DNA of 64,000 nucleotides from Trichomonas vaginalis G3 (Eukaryota; Parabasalia; Trichomonadida; Trichomonadidae). The notes below the pieces were generated by a model, which made no database searches, had not been told where the DNA came from, and saw only the letters and a program-made list of their open reading frames with translations. Of this stretch, positions 59,277 to 64,000 are shown one piece after another. Where the stretch lies: contig NC_067205.1 in the NCBI RefSeq assembly GCF_026262505.1, positions 11,966,001 through 12,030,000 of the forward strand, in the 5' to 3' direction. Numbering within the stretch: position 1 is the stretch's first letter; every line of letters begins with the position of its first letter. Made by a program: the position numbers and the translations under genes.

Positions 59277-60508
59277 TCAAGAAAAATTTTTCTTTGTATA
59301 TACGCCATTCTGAACATCTAAAAGATTTTGACATTTGCCAAGAATGTTCGTTTAGAAGCTGCCATATAACCATATTCTTGACAATATTGTTTATACGAAT
59401 CGTACAATGACCTTTCATCTAAACACAAAGTCAGTTTCATCTATGAACAGTTCATATACACTCTTGTTTGCTTCTAACAATGTTTGTCTCTCTTCGGTAT
59501 GTGGAATTTGTCTTGGATTGAACTTTAGAAATATCTAATGTCATAAATATGAGAACAAGTGGTTGTAAAAGTCAGATGTCAAAGTTTCTGCTAAGTCGTC
59601 AAAATATTCTGTATCTTGCATATGAGAATCTGACGTTCTGACAACTACATATCTTCTGTCAGAACTTTCTAACTTCATCGGAACAGCATTGTTTGAAACC
59701 ATAATGAAGTTTGCAACATTTTCACAAACTCTTTGGTCTTTATACTTTCTTTCAACAACTCCAACTTTGTCTGTTATAAGACTCTTCAAAGCATCTGAGT
59801 TTCAAAACTTTTGTTGTATCTATACTTTGAAGTTCATTGCAAACTATAAGTTTCATATTCTCTATTGAAGAGTTAAATTTACCACAGATTTTTCTAAGTT
59901 TGTCATATTCGGGTTCGAATAACCTTCTAACAGTTTGCATAAGATATCTGTAAAGAAAGTGTGTTCTTACCTGTTCCTTGTTTTCCAATTATAATGAGAG
60001 CAGTTTCATTTTTAGCACTTGGATGTTGTAAGATGTTTGCAAACCAACATAAGATATACTCATAAACCTTTTCGTTTCCATTGCATATAATTTCTTTGAC
60101 ATGGTCTAACCAAGCTTCTATAATATTTTCTTTCCATTCTACTTGTTCATATTTATATCCAGTGAAGATAGAATAGAAGTTTGGAGAAGGTGTATAGAAC
60201 TTTATACCACGAACTGAAAAATCTTCTAACTTTGACAATAAGATATCCCAAGCATCTAACATCTTCATGCCAACTTGTACGACTTTTATTTTCTTAAGTT
60301 TCTGTCTACATTCTTGTTCTGAAACTATTGTTGCTCTTGGTTTGTTAAAGACAACATCCCATTCTTTCATGACATAACATTCTGGGGCAGAGTCGACATA
60401 AATGACTAAACGTTTCAAATTCTCGACTGCTTTGTTATAGTCTCGAAATGGACACATATTTCTGAATGCTTGGAAGTCATAAAAATCTGAAACATCTATT
60501 CTGTACAT
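59277..60508 (-). pseudogene. SF3 / D5-like helicase, element 2, broken
   Basis: Counterpart of 7,302-8,534 with a few breaks. Walker A (IIGKQGTGKNT) and the IMVSNN segment are visible. It reads from tataaaaatg next to an A/T dyad. Confidence 0.75.
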
Positions 60509-60535
60509 TTTTATAAAAATAAAAAAAATATTTTT

Positions 60536-61333
60536 TTATTCTTGACTTTGTTGTTCCATTTGTTGCATTTGTTGTTCTTGAGCTATTTGTTGTTGAAGTT
60601 GTTCTTGTAATACAATACTTTCACCAGTTGCATCTTCCAATTCGAAACTTTCTGCCGTCATTGACAAATACATAGGACATAAAAGTTTTACAGGAACAAA
60701 GTTTGCGTCAACTAATGTCAACGTTTATACTTGCCAAAGTGTTTGAGTTCACTAAGGTTGAAAATTCTGCATTCGAATGAACAATAGGCAAACCAGCAGA
60801 GAAAGTATTGTTTATACGCATAAGTATCTTTTGGTCATAATAGTTTCTGTCGACATTCGAATAACACTTTGAACCTAAGTTTGAAACAATATATAAGATT
60901 GGTGTGCTTAATGTCAATGGAATAGACATTCCTTGTATGACACCTTTTCCTGTTATAGGAAACTGTTGGTAGTAAAAACCAGAAATAAGTTTTGTATTAT
61001 AGCTCATATCGTTTATAGTAAACTCAGTCGGACATCCAAACATAATGAAACCTGCTCTAGTTGCAGCACATGTTACACCGTACTTAAAGTATTAAATAAG
61101 TCAACAAAACCTGTTGGTGGTATATCTGAGTAAGTATCTTCAAAGGAGTATTTTTTACCATTCACAACAATAAAGTCTTCTGGTGTCAAAAGAGCAAAAC
61201 AGGCTTTAGTCGTCATTGTGTTTAAGGTTAGTTTACAATATCGTCCTTGAGGACTTTGTAAGTTTGTTGTTATAGAATTATATGACTCAGGGTTTTTAGT
61301 CGTAATAGTATAAACCATTATGTCTTCTGCCAT
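60536..61333 (-). pseudogene. Probable penton / minor capsid, element 2, broken
   Basis: Counterpart of 6,475-7,272 with about two breaks. The strings TKLISGFYYQQFPITGKG and LLCPMYLSMTAESFELED are shared. Its start lies within a few bases of the preceding stop, unlike in element 1 where a 64-aa gene intervenes. Confidence 0.45.
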
Positions 61334-61337
61334 TTAC

Positions 61338-61535
61338 TTAGCAAATAAATTTTAATGAAATGTTGTGGTCGTCAAATATTTTTATGACGTCTGGGAAACT
61401 ATATTTTAAGTTCAACGTTTCACCTCCTTTCATAACGTATATCTTGTCAATGACATTATATGAAACACCACAGCAACTAATGTCGGGTTCTATTTCTTTG
61501 ATGTTTATATCGTCTGCCTCTGTCAAAAGTTTCAA
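61338..61535 (-). CDS. Short conserved frame, element 2
   Basis: Counterpart of 6,035-6,228 with CCGVSYNVIDKIYVMKGGE. It has no ATG at its front and overlaps the end of the next gene upstream, so it may be the downstream part of that gene. Confidence 0.4.
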   Translation of the reverse strand: MKLLTEADDINIKEIEPDISCCGVSYNVIDKIYVMKGGETLNLKYSFPDVIKIFDDHNISLKFIC

Positions 61536-61917
61536 TAGTTTCTTTCAAAACTTCATGAGGTGCAATGACATATGAGTTCACTTTTACAGGGTTGTGTTCG
61601 ACCAAGTTTAACATTATACTTAAAGCTTGACAAATCTTCTCCTGAGTTTGAAGTTTGTCTTTCAGTTGTTGGTAGTCGTTTCGAATATCTGCAACAGAAC
61701 TTAAGTCTCTGCTAACTTCAGGATATGTTGGTTCTTTTACAGGAACAATTGTTATACCATCTTCGTCTTCGTATGGTTTCCCCACTTCAACATCTCTGTC
61801 TTTGACATTGACAACAACACTTTGACTGTTTGTTTGAGTTGGTGAATTTAACTTCACATCTGCCACCGCCATTAAACCTTTTGAAACACTTACGCTTCTA
61901 TTTTTCGGAAATGACAT
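61477..61917 (-). CDS. MSFPKN-type protein, element 2
   Basis: Starts at the ATG at 61,917 (MSFPKNRSVSVSKGLMAVAD), preceded by ctaagtaaa on the coding strand. It is near-identical to 5,649-6,035 except at the C-terminus, which is longer. It is divergent from the 81-aa gene. Function unknown. Confidence 0.52.
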   Translation of the reverse strand: MSFPKNRSVSVSKGLMAVADVKLNSPTQTNSQSVVVNVKDRDVEVGKPYEDEDGITIVPVKEPTYPEVSRDLSSVADIRNDYQQLKDKLQTQEKICQALSIMLNLVEHNPVKVNSYVIAPHEVLKETIETFDRGRRYKHQRNRTRH

Positions 61918-61935
61918 TTTACTTAGAATAAAAAG

Positions 61936-62181
61936 ATGGACGTATTTGAGTATCTCTTCGAATTGAAGCAGAACAAAGTTTACACACACAAACAATACAA
62001 ATACATTGACAGAATAGTTCTTTATACAAACAATGGTAAATGTTATAGAATAGCAGTCTTTGCTGAACCAAAATATTTTCATAAAGCAAAGAAAGTTGGT
62101 ATAACTGAAATGGTGAAAGTTCTTGAAGCAGACAAAAATATAACAACAAAACTGACGATATTTCTAAAGGTAAGTTTATAA
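61936..62181 (+). CDS. Small conserved protein MDVFEYLF (81 aa)
   Basis: A whole-looking frame (MDVFEYLFELKQNKVYTHKQ and on). It is beta-rich and basic, with AEPKYFHKAKKVGITEMVKV in the second half. It is convergent with the major capsid gene, with about 65 bp between the stops. The broken element 1 counterpart is at 5,387-5,630. Family unknown. Confidence 0.58.
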   Translation: MDVFEYLFELKQNKVYTHKQYKYIDRIVLYTNNGKCYRIAVFAEPKYFHKAKKVGITEMVKVLEADKNITTKLTIFLKVSL

Positions 62182-62247
62182 TACAATATTATATCAAAAC
62201 TGGCGTACTGTCAATATTTGACGGAGAGAAGTCAGTTCAAGAACAAC

Positions 62248-63850
62248 TTACTGACCTGCTGCCAAAATCTGCTCGATGGAAGCTGTCGTTATGCCAATCT
62301 GAGGAGCCCCAGCAGGTTTCATCGAACGAATCTTCAAAAGAGCATCTTCCGTGAAAAGTGCTATTGGTTTTGTAAACTTCTTTGCTCTCAATTCATCTGG
62401 ACCGTCTCTGTCACCAGTATATTGTATTTGTACAGTACCAACAGTTGAAATACCACCCATAAAGTCTTCTGAGTCAGCAAATGGAATGCCAAGCCAAAAG
62501 TTTGAACGGTCTCCATTTGTATATTGAGTTTTTTGACCTCCTGTATGAGTCCATACTTTCACATATGGCATAATAGAACTTTGCATTTCAGGGTTAATGG
62601 TTGTTGTGAAGTTGTTGTTAAAGTTCATAGCATCTAATGTCAAGTTGTATGACCTCATATCCTCAACTGTAGAATATTCTTCTCTTGGATAATATTTGCC
62701 ATCTATGTTTATATGATATTTAATACCGGGGTTGTAGAAACAAGAATAGTCATTTATAGTTCGTCTGAACAGTACAAACATAGTATCTGCATGTTTCATT
62801 GCAGTTGTTAAAGCAATATCTGTTCTTGCACCTGGGTCAGCACTTTGGTTTCCAACTTCACCTGCAAAGTCTTTGACAGATATTTGGTGTATAGGGAACA
62901 TAAGTGGAACTGCAATATATTTGGCAGCTAAAGCATTTGAAATATCTGGGTCCAACATATAGACTGCAAGTCTGCTTTCTATTCTCTTGCATTCAAACTT
63001 TTCGCATGTGAACTTAACTGGGTCCCAAGCAGTTCCAGCAGCATTGAAATAATAGTTTACTTCATTGTTGAAGTTTGAGAAACCAAAGTCTAAGTCAACT
63101 TTGTCTTTGCAAAAGTCACAGAACTTGGCTCCACAGTTCCAGCTACAGTAATGTGAATGGGTCTTGTGTTGGTGCAATGACTAAGTTATTTTTGCTTGGA
63201 GTAAGTTCGATAGAAATTTTTCCTGCCCAGTTTGGCAAGTATCTTAAAAACCTGAAGATGAGGAAAGATGACAAAGGAACTCTAAGTTTCAGTTTTACTT
63301 TAGTGGCAGCAGTTCCATCTGAACCAGAAAGGTTAACATAAACTCCTGGAACGTTAGGGTCAAGTCTTCTTATTTTCTCAATAGTTGCATACTGGTCTGT
63401 TTGTTCTCTAGCTTGTGGTTGTACTGAGTTTCTCAAAGCGAACCATTCATAGTTTGCCCATGTTACTGTTTGAACTAAGTCAGAGTTAGAATATATCTTA
63501 TATCCCATGAAAACTTCTGGAGCATATTGGTATCCGACATAGAAAATTCCATTGCAACCTTTCTTGTCAGACAACTTGGCAGAAGGTTTTATTTCAATGT
63601 CTTGTTCCACGTATAAGAATGAGTTGTCAATAGAAATAATATGAAACCTGTCGCAAGCAATATCTACTGTTGTTGAAGAACCTTCTCCAAACTCACCTAC
63701 GTTTCCATAAGAAACAGCAGTTGTATATTCGTAAGTTCCAGGAACTATTTCTGACCTTCTAATGGCATTGTCGCATTCGTTATACCATTCGGAAACATTT
63801 CCGTTCATGGCATCCAAAACTGTTGGCGTTATATTCTGAGCGGCGTACAT
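62248..63850 (-). pseudogene. Probable major capsid protein, element 2, broken
   Basis: Counterpart of 3,718-5,320, about 535 codons with about one or two breaks. The start MYAAQNITPTVLDAMNG is preceded by atgggtaaaaat on the opposite strand side. Strings such as DTMFVLFRRTINDYSCFYNP and INIDGKYYP lie in the second half. The assignment is by length, position and beta-rich character, as in element 1. Confidence 0.55.
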
Positions 63851-63916
63851 TTCATATGGGTAAAAATATAGAATAGTTGGATTTATATGTCATAATAGAA
63901 CCCACTGGACCAAGCT

Positions 63917-64000
63917 TTACTTTCTTCCTGACTGAGTTTTTAACTCTTCTTTTTCCTTCATTGCCACTACTTTCACTAGATGAAGTTACTTCTTCACTAC
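63917..64000 (-). CDS. C-terminal end of 341-aa protein (cut by window)
   Basis: The last 27 codons of the counterpart of 2,625-3,650, with the S/E-rich tail (SSSESSGNEGKKELKTQSGR). The rest lies beyond the window. Confidence 0.7.

Larger units (their letters stand above)
33114..64000 (-). mobile_element. Maverick/Polinton, element 2 (runs off window)
   Basis: The methyltransferase-side terminus lies at 33,114 and gene order is that of element 1 read backwards, so the element is inverted relative to it; the capsid-side end lies beyond the window. The visible part is 30.9 kb, longer than a usual 24-kb copy, because the right-hand module appears as three overlapping segments (A 33,114-41,537; B 41,538-44,266; C 44,267 on). 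Segments A and B carry dozens of small breaks, C about a dozen to twenty. It encodes polymerase B, which element 1 lacks. Many genes are near-identical to element 1, so the insertion is young. Confidence 0.92.

Overview
The window looks like the genome of a trichomonad, most likely Trichomonas vaginalis. It holds AT-rich, intron-poor protist DNA, an R2R3 Myb gene, a CAMK-like kinase whose start sits just behind a Trichomonas-type initiator (TTTCACTTT), and two copies of a Maverick/Polinton, a family that is extremely abundant in that species.

Layout. (1) 24-23,968: a complete 23.9-kb Polinton ('element 1') with 65-bp terminal inverted repeats and a 6-bp target duplication (gtaaaa at 18-23 and 23,969-23,974). 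(2) 23,975-33,113: about 9.1 kb of host DNA with a Myb gene, a small unknown gene on the minus strand, a membrane-protein gene with one frameshift, a 1-kb foldback repeat with 401-bp arms, a protein kinase, a tRNA-like sequence and scraps of old genes. (3) 33,114 to the window end: a second Polinton ('element 2') in the opposite orientation, running off the window. Its first part is stacked in three overlapping segments: A 33,114-41,537, B 41,538-44,266, C 44,267-64,000. A and B are strewn with small length differences while C is cleaner, so true tandem duplication and unpolished or mis-joined assembly both remain possible.

The Polinton genes fall into modules. One end carries a coiled-coil/PQ-rich protein, an unknown 341-aa protein, a probable double jelly-roll major capsid protein and a probable penton. 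Next come an SF3/D5-like helicase and an A32-like packaging ATPase. A repeat-rich plastic region carries KilA-N and T5orf172 genes (element 1) or small accessory genes and an HNH gene (element 2). The other end carries protein-primed DNA polymerase B (element 2 only), small amphipathic and membrane peptides, the DD35-type integrase, a phage-type tail-fibre/collar protein and a D12-class adenine methyltransferase. Many genes are broken in each element and several look whole. The near-identity of the two elements over most shared genes suggests recent spread.

Most notable: the fibre gene and its divergent neighbour keep near-identical ends but have exchanged centres between the elements; element 1 has no polymerase gene and carries a second copy of the neighbour's family in that place; the terminal repeats of the two elements differ in sequence but keep the same hairpin; and arrays of a gttagatctaac-type hairpin repeat bracket one gene and are filled with scraps of other element genes. 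All functional statements rest on motifs and gene order read by eye; no database search was run.
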